From Aplectana chamaeleonis (taxonomy: Eukaryota; Nematoda; Chromadorea; Rhabditida; Cosmocercidae), in contig JAPDOI010000038.1 of the NCBI GenBank assembly GCA_029168955.1, forward strand, positions 2,445,001 through 2,509,000: DNA of 64,000 bases. Reading direction: 5' to 3'. The notes below the pieces were generated by a model. The model was not told the origin of the DNA and searched no databases. It saw only the letters and a list, made by a program, of their open reading frames with translations. A program made the translations under genes and the position numbers. Positions 21,489 to 30,082 of this stretch are shown in pieces. Position 1 is the first letter of the stretch. Each line of letters begins with the position of its first letter.

Positions 21489-22116
21489 TTTGCCCATGGC
21501 CGCCTATCGCTTATAACTCTGCTCGGAGGAGCGTGGCGGAGCTAGAAAAGTGAAATTAGTTTTCTTTGTTTGAAATTAATTCCAAGGAGGGGGGAAGGGG
21601 GGGGGGAGTGGTGGTCACCACTTTCTTTTCTCAAAAAAAACCTGCTGTTTTCCTGGGGTGTGTATGAACGTGATATCATCTGTATAGAATCTATATTATC
21701 ATCAGTCAACGCTCTGCGTGTGAACGCGGTGCTGCTCCCTCCGTCTGCCACAACTATCTCCTGCTGTCTCTAACCTCCCCTCCGCACCAACCCGCTAGAG
21801 AACTGCGGGAATTATGTTTTTTTACAGCGTGTATGTACCTTTTTACCTTGTAAATATTTTATGTAACACTCCTATTCTACTTGGGGAATACTGTAACAAA
21901 ATTTTTCACTTTTGTGAAAAATAATTTACCTGGTTGTTCTAGCTTCTTTTCAAACTTTCCTACACACTTTTTCTCTCACTTTTTAAAAGTTTCCGACGAT
22001 CCATAGATAGTTTTTTCACTATAAAATGTCATGATACTTCAAATTTTTATCGTTCTTCCGAAAGTTCTGCTATCAACCCATTTAGTTCAACTTGTCTATC
22101 GTATTTATTAATGATT
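21489..22116. other. Unassigned
   Basis: A G-rich block lies at 21584-21612. A segment near 21740-21790 (GTCTCTAACCTCC) matches the middle of the MITE at 58275-58429. No gene recognised. Confidence 0.4.
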
Positions 22117-22397
22117 GTATACTCTGTTTATCTTGTTATGCACAAAACACGGTCCGCCAATGGTCCTCTAATTGGCCCGCTAGTACCGTAGTGTACGTTC
22201 ACGACGCGTGCTCGGCAGACCCGGGTGGCAGGGTGGGTGGCCGAGTGACGGCATTGACGAATCGATTGCTCTGCGCACCGGGTGCACACCCGGGTCTGCC
22301 GAGAACGCGTCGTGGACGTACACTACGGTACTAGCGGGCCAATTAGAGGACTATTGGCGGACCGTGCTTTGTGCAATTCAAGATAAACAGAGTATAC
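22117..22397. repeat. Foldback element, arms of about 115 bp
   Basis: GTATACTCTGTTTATCTTG at the left is mirrored at the right end. The arms include GGTCCGCCAAT, TAATTGGCCCGCTAGTACC and CGGCAGACCCGGGTG with very few mismatches, so the two halves could form a long hairpin. Open frames here are by-products. Confidence 0.8.
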
Positions 22398-22721
22398 ACG
22401 GAAAACATTGGCGCGGTCTAGTTACCATGCGACAATGCTCACCACCACCCCCCCCCCCGTTCGCGATAGCAACAGCACAGCAGCAGCTGGCTGCTAAAAC
22501 CCGCTCCTATAATCCTTCACTTCAGAATCGCGTGAGCTGCGATGTGCGTACTATGGTGGCAATAATACTCGATGCACGTTGATTGAGCCGCAAGTCGTCA
22601 CCGAGCAGAATCCGGGATGTTTTGAGGAGGTTACTAATGTAAGCGCAGGCAGATTTCTTCAGTTCAATTTCTTGTTTTTCGGCTCTGTGGTCGCGTCAGC
22701 ATTGACAAAAATTCATCTTAA
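22398..22721. other. No feature recognised
   Basis: Contains a 12-base C run followed by GTTCGCGATAGC, as near 5957. Confidence 0.35.
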
Positions 22722-23198
22722 ACGCAGTGGTCACAACGAAAAACGTGATCGAAAAAAATTACAAAAATCAGCTTAGATCGAAAATAGCTGAAAAACTATG
22801 AAGGTAGCGCTGTGAAAAACGGGCTAGAATTTGAGTTTCTAGGGCCTAAAGATGCAATTTCGTGCACACGTGCACAGCGCCGCCCAAAAAGCTATAGCAG
22901 TCTCATGCCGAGCAGTCAGAAATCATCGATATTCAGAGGAAGAATTAAATGCAAATTTACCTCATAAAAACAGTTGGACAATGAAAGCAAGCACTTCTGT
23001 CAATGTTTCTGATGAGTCAATGTTCATTGGTTGAAATTCAATTTCAAGCCAATTGGTGTCCTTGATATTAGAGATAGATCATCGAGGCAGATAATGTGTA
23101 GTGGGCTCGTACACCATCAAGAGACAAGAAAGTTTAGGATTGAAATTCGTTTCAAAACAGGTTTTTTTCGCAGTTTTTTTCCTATAGGTCCTACTACT
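22722..23198 (-). repeat. Dispersed 475 bp repeat, copy 2
   Basis: Reverse-oriented copy of 12980-13454. TTAA lies at 22718-22721 and 23199-23202. Ends ACGCAGTGGTCAC and TAGGTCCTACTACT; the copies match each other better than the ends match. Confidence 0.65.
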
Positions 23199-23445
23199 TT
23201 AAAGCCATAAAAAGTTTTAGAGAGGAAAAAAAGACAATCATATTTGATCGCTACCACTGACTTCATTGTTCACTTCGGAATTCCTTTTCTGCTTGCTCGT
23301 ACACTCGAGAGGTTCATATTCCTATGACGAACTCATTCTGATAATTGTGATAGTGCGCGAAGGCAACATCGTTTTTAAGCCTGCAATTTTTCGCTGGATT
23401 AGTTTTTGAAGGTGCTCTACTGACAGTGAGGAATGAACTCGCCCT

Positions 23446-24515
23446 AACGAGGGAAGTATACAAAGCGTAGGTCTGATCTGCCAAAACGACTAGTGTCATT
23501 ATGATCTTTTGTGGCTCAATAGTAAAACTGCGCAGTATCCCGCCGCGAGCCGCAGGTTCCAAGAAGTTACAAGCTTAAAAAACTCATTTTTTGTGCTTTT
23601 TGTACCTTCCAAAAAGCGCGTTATTCTTCGGAAAATCCGGAAACGGACCTCATAAATGTGTTCAGCACCCAAAACTACCACACTGAGCAAATCTTGGGTG
23701 AACGCACATTTTCCGTACTTTGTCCAGACTGACAGCGTTTTGGACTTCTACGGATTTTCATGCCAATTTGAGGGCTCTGGAAGCGTTTTAGAAAAATGTT
23801 CCAGATTTGACTTAAAATTCTCCCAGGGGGGTTTTTTGGGGCGCTGATCATAATTCTGTGATTTATTAGTCGATTTTCAAAAGTTTTCGGCTAATTTCGT
23901 TTGAAGCTTCCCAACCGGGGAAAATTTCGAGGGAAAAACGCCTTTTTCGAGATTTCCGGTTTTCTACGTTAGATATGTCTCAAAATCATTTGCTGAGGGT
24001 TATTTGGAGTGCTAAACACGAATCTGGAGTCCGTTTATCGATTTTTTGCAGATTACGGTAGATTACGGTGGGTATACGGTAGTTTGGTCAAAATCTCAGA
24101 TTTTACTCAAATTTTGTATACGGGGGTTATTCGGGGTGGAGAATACGAATTTAACGTCCGTTTGTCGATTTTCAAAATACTAAGGTGGGTTTTGACCCCT
24201 AAATGACATGTTACCTACCGTAAACTACAGTAAACCTCTAAATTTCGACAAATGGACTCCAGATTCGTGTTCACCACCCTAGATTACCCCTACATACAAC
24301 TTTTGAGCTAAATCCGAGAAAATTTTTTGAAACTCCGAAAAAAATGCCTGATGGGTACCCTTGCCTTTTCGCCAGGCTTAAAAAATGCTCATATCTCTTT
24401 TGAACCTGCGGCTCGCGGCGGGATACTGCGCATTTTTACTATTGAGCCAGAAGAGATACTAACCATACTAGTCGTTTTGGCAGATCCGACCTACGCTTTT
24501 TATACTTCCCTTGTA
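23446..24515. repeat. 1.1 kb inverted-repeat element, ACAAGGGAAGTA family, copy 2
   Basis: Left AACGAGGGAAGTATACAAAG (one changed base at the edge), right CTTTTTATACTTCCCTTGT. Aligns end to end with copies at 18301 and 30810. Confidence 0.8.
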
Positions 24516-24865
24516 AGCCCATCTGGAATCTCTATCTTTTGTAACGTTTGGGGCCGAGTTGGGGACCATCAGAGGAGCGAAAAGTCAGGTTCTCTAGTGA
24601 CCTTTAGAAAAGTTCGTTTTTTTTTGGGAGGAGTACAAAACTGCTCCAACTCGAATTCGGAAGTTTTGTGTAGAGGACTTGAGAAATGCATTTTTTACCT
24701 GCGGTAAGCAGTGGGGAACACGCAAAAAAAACTTGCCATTTTGTGTGGCTTCACATCTCCCTTTCTATAATGAGCCATAATGGAGCTTTTGCACAATTTC
24801 GAATCTATAATTCTTGTGTGTTTCTAGTTTATTTTCGATCTTGTGTTTTGAGGCATTATGTTCAG

Positions 24866-25479
24866 GAGAATGTAACCCGTGTGTATTGTGGACTGAACTG
24901 TGAGGAGTCAGAAGAGACGACGATTGTTACAAAGAAGCCTCAGTGGAATCACCAGTGCTCAATGTTCTACACCTACAACCTGGAGCGAAGACGCAGAGAT
25001 TGGTGAGTTCCGATACCAAATCTGCATGAATTCTGAGCTATTCGATATTTTTGACCTCCTGCACACTTTACATATTCTTCACTTCCGCACTGCCGTTCAG
25101 TCCGCAAAGGGCGATTGATTGCGAAATCGTGCTGCGGCGCGGTTGTGAGTATCCTCAGACAGGGATGTGGGATCACCCGGGCGGTGGGAACACCCGGGCA
25201 CCAAAGGCCAAAAGAGCCCGGGTGATCCCACATCCTTGTCTGAGGATGTTCGCGACCGCGCCGCAGCAAGATTTCGCAATCAGGGTGCACTTTGCGGACT
25301 GAACGGCAGTGCGGAGGTGAACTGTAACTATTCAATACATCTCCCCTAGGTATCTTTGGCGAAGTGGAGCCTGCATCAACGAGACGATCGCTTTTGATGT
25401 TGCCTGTGGGACGCATCGTGATCCTCGTACATTTTACTTCAACAACGAGCACCTTTTTGAATACGAAGACGCGGAGTGA
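24866..25479 (+). CDS. Two-exon gene fragment: cysteine-containing, probably secreted protein
   Basis: Exon 24866-25002 follows an acceptor (TATGTTCAG) and ends at donor GTGAGT (25003). Exon 25350-25479 follows CCCCTAG and ends in TGA. The phases fit: TG plus G gives Trp. The peptide has ENVTRVYCGLNCEES, KKPQWNHQCSMFYTYN, RRRRDW, YLWRSGACINETIAF and VACGTHRDPRTFYFNN. Five cysteines and two sequons (NVT, NET) point to an extracellular protein. The 347 nt intron consists largely of a foldback element (25079-25320). There is no start codon in the first exon. A signal-peptide exon pair at 19752-19922 is in compatible phase and could supply it. Continuous reading frame, phase-matched splicing and Trp/Cys-rich content argue that this is a real gene. 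I do not recognise the family; it resembles small secreted nematode proteins in general character only. Confidence 0.6.
25079..25320. repeat. Foldback element inside an intron, 242 bp
   Basis: Ends TCACTTCCGCACTGCCGTTC and its near-complement. The arms continue through TGCGAAATC, GCTGCGGCGCGGT and ATCCTCAGACA to a CCCGGGTG/CACCCGGG centre. Almost fully self-complementary, so the unspliced transcript would form a long hairpin. Confidence 0.8.
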
Positions 25480-26326
25480 CATTAGCAGATTTCTTTCCAT
25501 GTGTACAGTAAATATTCTATTGAAGAAATAGCTTCGAGAGCACAGCTGAACGGATTAGCCTAGTCTGCTTGTTCAGGTTGAAAACTGAACTTTGCCGTAA
25601 TTCGGTTAGTTGTGAACTCAATACAAAAGTGATAAGACAGTTTCAAATTGTATAGGCCTTCCGCCAATTCAAGCCTAGCGAATAAAGGAGACGCTATCGT
25701 TTGCGCCGCTTTCGCTTGTTAGAATACAATTGGCGATAGGCTCACATTTGTGCGCTTCAGGTGGTTGTGTTGCTACTGAAGGGCATCGGAGCCGATGGTT
25801 GGCGTGGCCTCTCACTGCTGAAACGACCAAACTCAGCAGCGTAGCAACACAATTTGCTTCCGTGCCCGGAATATTGTTACGATGAAGATAGGAATGCGTA
25901 GTGGAGGGGCACACGGTAACGTTAACGTTGAAAGAACGCATGAAAACGAGCCGGGAAGTGCTCTAAAATAGCCCGACGATGCAACTTTGATTGCAAGATA
26001 AACACCAAAAAAGCGATGTCTGCCAACCGACTCGAACAAATGAACACTCTGATAACAGGAAATAATCAAGTTAATGAAGTACTGATAAGTGAACTTATCG
26101 CTTGATTGCATTGATAGGTATTATCCTTCATAGCAATCAACTCCTTCGTGCTCAAAAATCAACGTATGCAAGAGAGGGCCTATTTTAGTAAGAAAACGCC
26201 GCTTTCGCTTTCTTTTAAAGCAAGCATTGTTAAATAGTGAAGCACCACACCTTCCGTAAACCGTGGATATATCGGTAGTGAAATATATCGTGAACTTTGC
26301 CTTCAAAGACTGCAGAAAATCTCAGA
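25480..26326. other. Unassigned, with a fragment of an AGGCAGTG-family element
   Basis: Bases about 25890-25990 (GGAGGGGCACACGGTAACGTTAACGTTGAAAGAACGCATG and on) match the right half of the elements at 48691 and 58960, but no ends are present. No gene recognised. Confidence 0.45.
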
Positions 26327-26548
26327 CTTGAAGAGTGTCCACGATAAATTTCGTCTTCAGTTTTTTTTGCCGGAAATCGAAAGACAGGGATATCATTGGA
26401 GCAATAGGGGTGAAAGAACGTAGAAAAAAAACGAGCCTAAAAGAGCTTTAGTCGCCACCGAGTTCCGTTCGCGGTCGAGTTTGGTCCACTTCTCCTGAAC
26501 AATCGTGTCTGCCCTGCTCCTGCACTAGTAGGATAGTACTCCGGCACA

Positions 26549-26650
26549 ATAGAGGTAGCATCCCAGGGCAGACATCAAATTCAACCCCTCGTTGTCAGCA
26601 GCTGCTGCTGACAGCGAGGAGTTGAATCCGATGTCTGTCCTGAGGATGCA
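26549..26650. repeat. Near-perfect 100 bp hairpin
   Basis: GCATCCCAGGGCAGACATC at the left mirrors GATGTCTGTCCTGAGGATGC at the right. The core CCTCG(T/C)TGTCAGCAG-CTGCTG is symmetric around GCAGCTGCTGC. Confidence 0.7.
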
Positions 26651-26693
26651 ACCCCTATGATGATGACGCGCTACTCTGCGGGTTGGTGCTCTA

Positions 26694-26960
26694 AGAGTTT
26701 TGGCTGAACAATAGCCGATAAATGGCTACAAAATGCCTTTTTGCGTCGAGATAGCCAAGAATTGTTCGAAAAATAGCTGGTGGCCGCGAAATAGCTTTCA
26801 AATTATTTCTCTATAGGGAAGAACATATATTCCTGAGGCAGAAACGAATGTCAACACCGCCGTCGGTTCAGCGAGAGGGAAACAACTTTGAAATCTCCGG
26901 CGGCACGGCCAGGGCGGTGCGGATCAAGATTGGGGCTCAAGTATGACATGCGCAGAATTT
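26694..26960 (+). repeat. Relative of the AGAGTTTTGGC element at 45094
   Basis: Begins AGAGTTTTGGCTGAACAATA and repeats the words AATAGCC and AAATAGCTGG. Shares CCG(T/C)CGGTTCAG and nearby sequence with 45094-45526. The right end is not clear. Confidence 0.5.
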
Positions 26961-27760
26961 CCTCACCTTCATTTACGTATACGATAGCCTCGAGTAGTTC
27001 CAGAAATATTTATGTTCGAGTGGACGTAAACTGAGAAGCGAGTAGTGATTCTGGTTTGGCCGTTGCCGTTTCGGCGGTGCCACTATGGCGATGCTGGATG
27101 GACGGCACGCGCGTCGCGTGCGAATTTTCGTAGTTCACCGCGCGTCATGCCGCTCCTGCAGTAAGGACTATTAAAGATGCCATAGGTCATTTGTGCAAAC
27201 CAGTAGGTATTATATTACAAGTATGATGAAGATCTTCAAAATTCCACTCTTTTCACTTGGAAAAAAAAGCTGAAACGCAATGGGTATTTTTTTTTCTGAA
27301 AAATTTTCTGTTTCTGTTTTCTGTCCGTTCTGACCTTTCTGTTTTCCTAATTCTGTTTTCTGACAAATTTATCCTGTTTTCTGAAATCTTTCAAAAAAAT
27401 TCCGCACACCCCTGATTGGGGCGCATTCGCGCACGCTGTTCCGCCCAGATATCCTCTGATGAGCAGTGAAATTTATTTTCGTTCATCGCTTGCGTCTGCG
27501 CGAGTGTGCTGCGTCTTTCTCCCGGCACTTTCTCGCTATCTCTGCCCTCGCCTCGCACAAAAGCACAAATGAACGGAGTAAATTTGGTTTCGAACCAAAG
27601 GATACTTCGACAACTTCGCTTGTTTTGTGTAACTACTTTTTAATAACCTTCAGTGCCTATTTCAAGCTCATGCACGCGCAACTCGTCCACCGTTGAAATG
27701 TGGTTTAGAAGAATAAGAGCTAATTTTAGCTGCTTCTCAGCGTTTTTCATTATTTTTCTT

Positions 27761-28380
27761 CACTGCTCAGGGAGTCGGGGGGTCCTATTCGGCCACGATA
27801 GGTTTTCGATTCGACAAAGCGGTTGGACGACGATACGGCCACGTACTTTCCGTGCGCCACGTGGCCTCGTCCAAATGAGAAGCACGTGCCGCCAATCATA
27901 GCCGTTTCACTCGGCCACGATACGCTTTTGATTCGACTACGATGAGTTTGGACGACGAACGAGCCACAATGCCCATGATTGAACACGTTGATCGATCGCT
28001 TCAGAACTGACCCGGCGCATATCAGAACAGCACGTATTTAAGGGGCCCAATCCCGAAGAGAGCGCAGTCGGCCTTTCGGGGCCGCTCCTGGAAGGTGACT
28101 CCGAGTCACCTTCTGGACGATTTTTGAACCGTTAAGGGGTCTCCCCTACGGTCCTCAGCGAGGGGGGGGTCCCTCGCTGTCAGCCGTGGCGAGGGTGATG
28201 TCCCTATCGCGGACTGCTGTGGGGGTGTCCCCTGCTCTCTGCGCCACGTAATCCTATCCAACAGGCCACGTGCTCCTCGGAGCAGCATTTGCTGCTGCGA
28301 AAGTTCCTTTAAACTCGACTAGGTACCCGATTAGAAAGCCTATCGTGGCCGAATCGGACCCCCCCGACTCTCTGAGTGGT
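27761..28380. repeat. Nested inverted-repeat element with C/G-run ends, 620 bp
   Basis: Left CTCAGGGAGTCGGGGGGTCC and ATTCGGCCACGATAGG are mirrored at the right (CCTATCGTGGCCGAATCGGA, CCCCCGACTCTCTGAG). It splits sequence that is continuous in the element at 36095-36532, which serves as the empty site. Confidence 0.65.
28060..28265 (+). repeat. GC-rich hairpin-bearing dispersed repeat, copy 3
   Basis: Hairpin CGGCCTTTCGGGGCCG at 28069-28084, then a GGTGACT/AGTCACC hairpin and GACGATTTTTGAACC, in the same order as copy 2. It lies inside the element at 27761-28380. Confidence 0.55.
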
Positions 28381-28454
28381 GAAACAGTCAGGCGCTAAAC
28401 CTTCATATTCTGGTGAAACTCAGAAATGATTTTTGTCGTGGACACTGCCTTTAA

Positions 28455-28938
28455 AGGCAGTGTTCACGATGATTCTCGTTTCCAAGTTTTCCACTCAAAA
28501 CAATGCGTTGGCTACCAAGTGTTACCAAAATCAAGAAGAAACGGCGAGAAACGCACTAATTCGTCTTATTTCAGTGACATTATTCTATGGCGTGGACTAC
28601 TTGTCCGGTTGGATGAACATGTTCACGGTGGTTGTCACCGGTAAAAAATGGGACTAATCGAAAATGGAAGAATATTTTGGGCAAAACAGTATTAGTTAGG
28701 GCCTGAAGGAAAGAACGGAGCAAAACAGAATGGAGAATTGCAAAAGACGGGTCCACAAAAGATTTCATTGTCACAACGAACAGTTCCATTGATACTTAAG
28801 AGGCGGGCTGATACTTGAGGATTTCGTGCCCTTCTGGTGCGTTTTTCTCGGTTTCTTCGTCATTTCAGTTCTACTCGGGGGCCAAACAATCGATTTAGCG
28901 ATTAAGCTCAAAATCGAAGATTATCGTGAACACTGCCT
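28455..28938 (+). mobile_element. TTAA-type element, AGGCAGTGTTCACGAT family, divergent body
   Basis: Left AGGCAGTGTTCACGATGATT after a TTAA shared with the previous element; right TTATCGTGAACACTGCCT before TTGA. The body differs from the common subfamilies. Overlapping short open frames (28426-28657) are not supported. Confidence 0.7.
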
Positions 28939-29145
28939 TTGAGATAAAAAATAGATGCGTGAGGAGTGAAGACATTTCAATAGTCACTGCTTTTGCTCCC
29001 ACATCACTTCACTTTTGCATGACATTTTCAAAAATATCATGTTATTTCGACAAGTGCATAATGTGAAGGTTTGCAATAGATAGGTGCGAGTAGTGCGAAG
29101 TGTCCCGGCACACAGGGTCAATATGTGTAAATCGATGGAATGCTA

Positions 29146-29918
29146 CAGGTTGGTAGAAAAGTACTGAGAGCGACACCTATTGAGCAGAAGAGGAATTGAA
29201 ATTGATATGCCATTATGACAATTCACTTTTCATATGAACACACTAAAATTTTATTTATATCTGTCAATTCGTGCAAAAAATGTGAGCGTGTTAAAAGAAT
29301 CTGCTCCTTCATTTCCAACTGTACGTCGACGGGTTGTAAAGTTTAAATGTGGTCTTAGAACCGTTGAAGATGAACTACCTAGTGGACAAGCAAAAACTGC
29401 AACAACACCAGAAATCAGTGAGCAAATACATAATATTGTTAGTGAAGATCCAAGTTTGACTAAGCATGAAATTGCTAATAACTTAGGCATCTCAGACGAA
29501 CGAGTACTCCATATTTTACATAAAGAATTGACAAGTATAGGTAAGTCAGCGCCGCATTCGTTAACATGCACGTGTTCACAAAAGTGCTCTGACTATGGCT
29601 AAATTGAATGAATTAAAGTACGGATTGCTTGAACTTCGCCGTATTCACCAAATTTAGCTCCTAGCGGCTACTACCTCTTAAGAAACTTAAAACGATTCCT
29701 TTGTGGGAAGCGTTCTTCATCGAATGAAGAAGCTATTTCAGTCGTGGAACTGTATTTTGCAGCTTCTAGAAAATCATTACAGCGATGGTGTAAAAATATT
29801 GTAGGATCTCTGGAAGATGTGTATTGAAGTTGAGGGAGATTAAATTGAATCACAAACTATTTTGGTTTTAACGTTCACATTCTTTCATTTTTGCTTTCAA
29901 TACTTTTCAACCTACCTG
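29146..29918 (+). mobile_element. mariner-type transposon, internally deleted
   Basis: 26 bp terminal inverted repeats matching at 22 positions (left CAGGTTGGTAGAAAAGTACT, right the complement of CAGGTAGGTTGAAAAGTATT). TA flanks both ends (29144-29145, 29919-29920). At 773 bp it is well short of the usual 1.3 kb; the middle of the transposase is missing. Confidence 0.9.
29234..29827 (+). pseudogene. mariner transposase remnant
   Basis: The N-terminal part carries the DNA-binding region: TVRRRVVKFKCGLRTVEDEL, GQAKTATTPEISEQIHNIV and the second helix-turn-helix LTKHEIANNLGISDERVLHIL. It stops at about 29602. From about 29650 the C-terminal end reappears: LAPSGYYLLRNLKRFLCGKR, SSNEEAISVVE and RWCKNIVGSLEDVY. 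The segment with the first two catalytic aspartates is deleted, and the third (Asp in the usual APSD) is Gly. It cannot cut DNA. Binding to its own ends might survive, but the frame breaks make that unlikely. Confidence 0.85.
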
Positions 29919-30082
29919 TATTATCAAGCAAACGTTCAAAGTATCAAACTATGAACATATGCTAAGACATTGCTTTGGAGGTGGTCAAAAAAATCCTAAC
30001 CATGATCCAATTAGAGATCTTGTTATTCTTCTAATTGATGTATTCTCATTGCTATGAAACACACTGTATTTATTAAGTGCTA

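Larger units (their letters stand above)
26327..28450 (-). mobile_element. Composite TTAA-type element split by nested insertions
   Basis: The outer pieces match the reverse complement of 36095-36532: GTGTCCACGATAAATTTCGTC at 26334, then the GAAATCGAAAGACAGGG part, then 27640-27760, then 28380-28450 ending CACTGCCT-TTAA. Between them sit a hairpin (26549-26650), a relative of the 45094 element (from 26694), unassigned sequence to about 27600, and a 620 bp inverted-repeat element (27761-28380). The right TTAA (28451-28454) is shared with the next element. Confidence 0.6.

Noticed and set aside
23006..23045. CTGATGAGTC followed by a stem and GAAA, like a hammerhead core
   Set aside because: It lies within the dispersed repeat copy at 22722-23198, and the corresponding part of the other copy (near 13130-13190) keeps neither the core nor the stem. 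An extra U precedes GAAA, and no cleavage triplet with a paired stem I was found.
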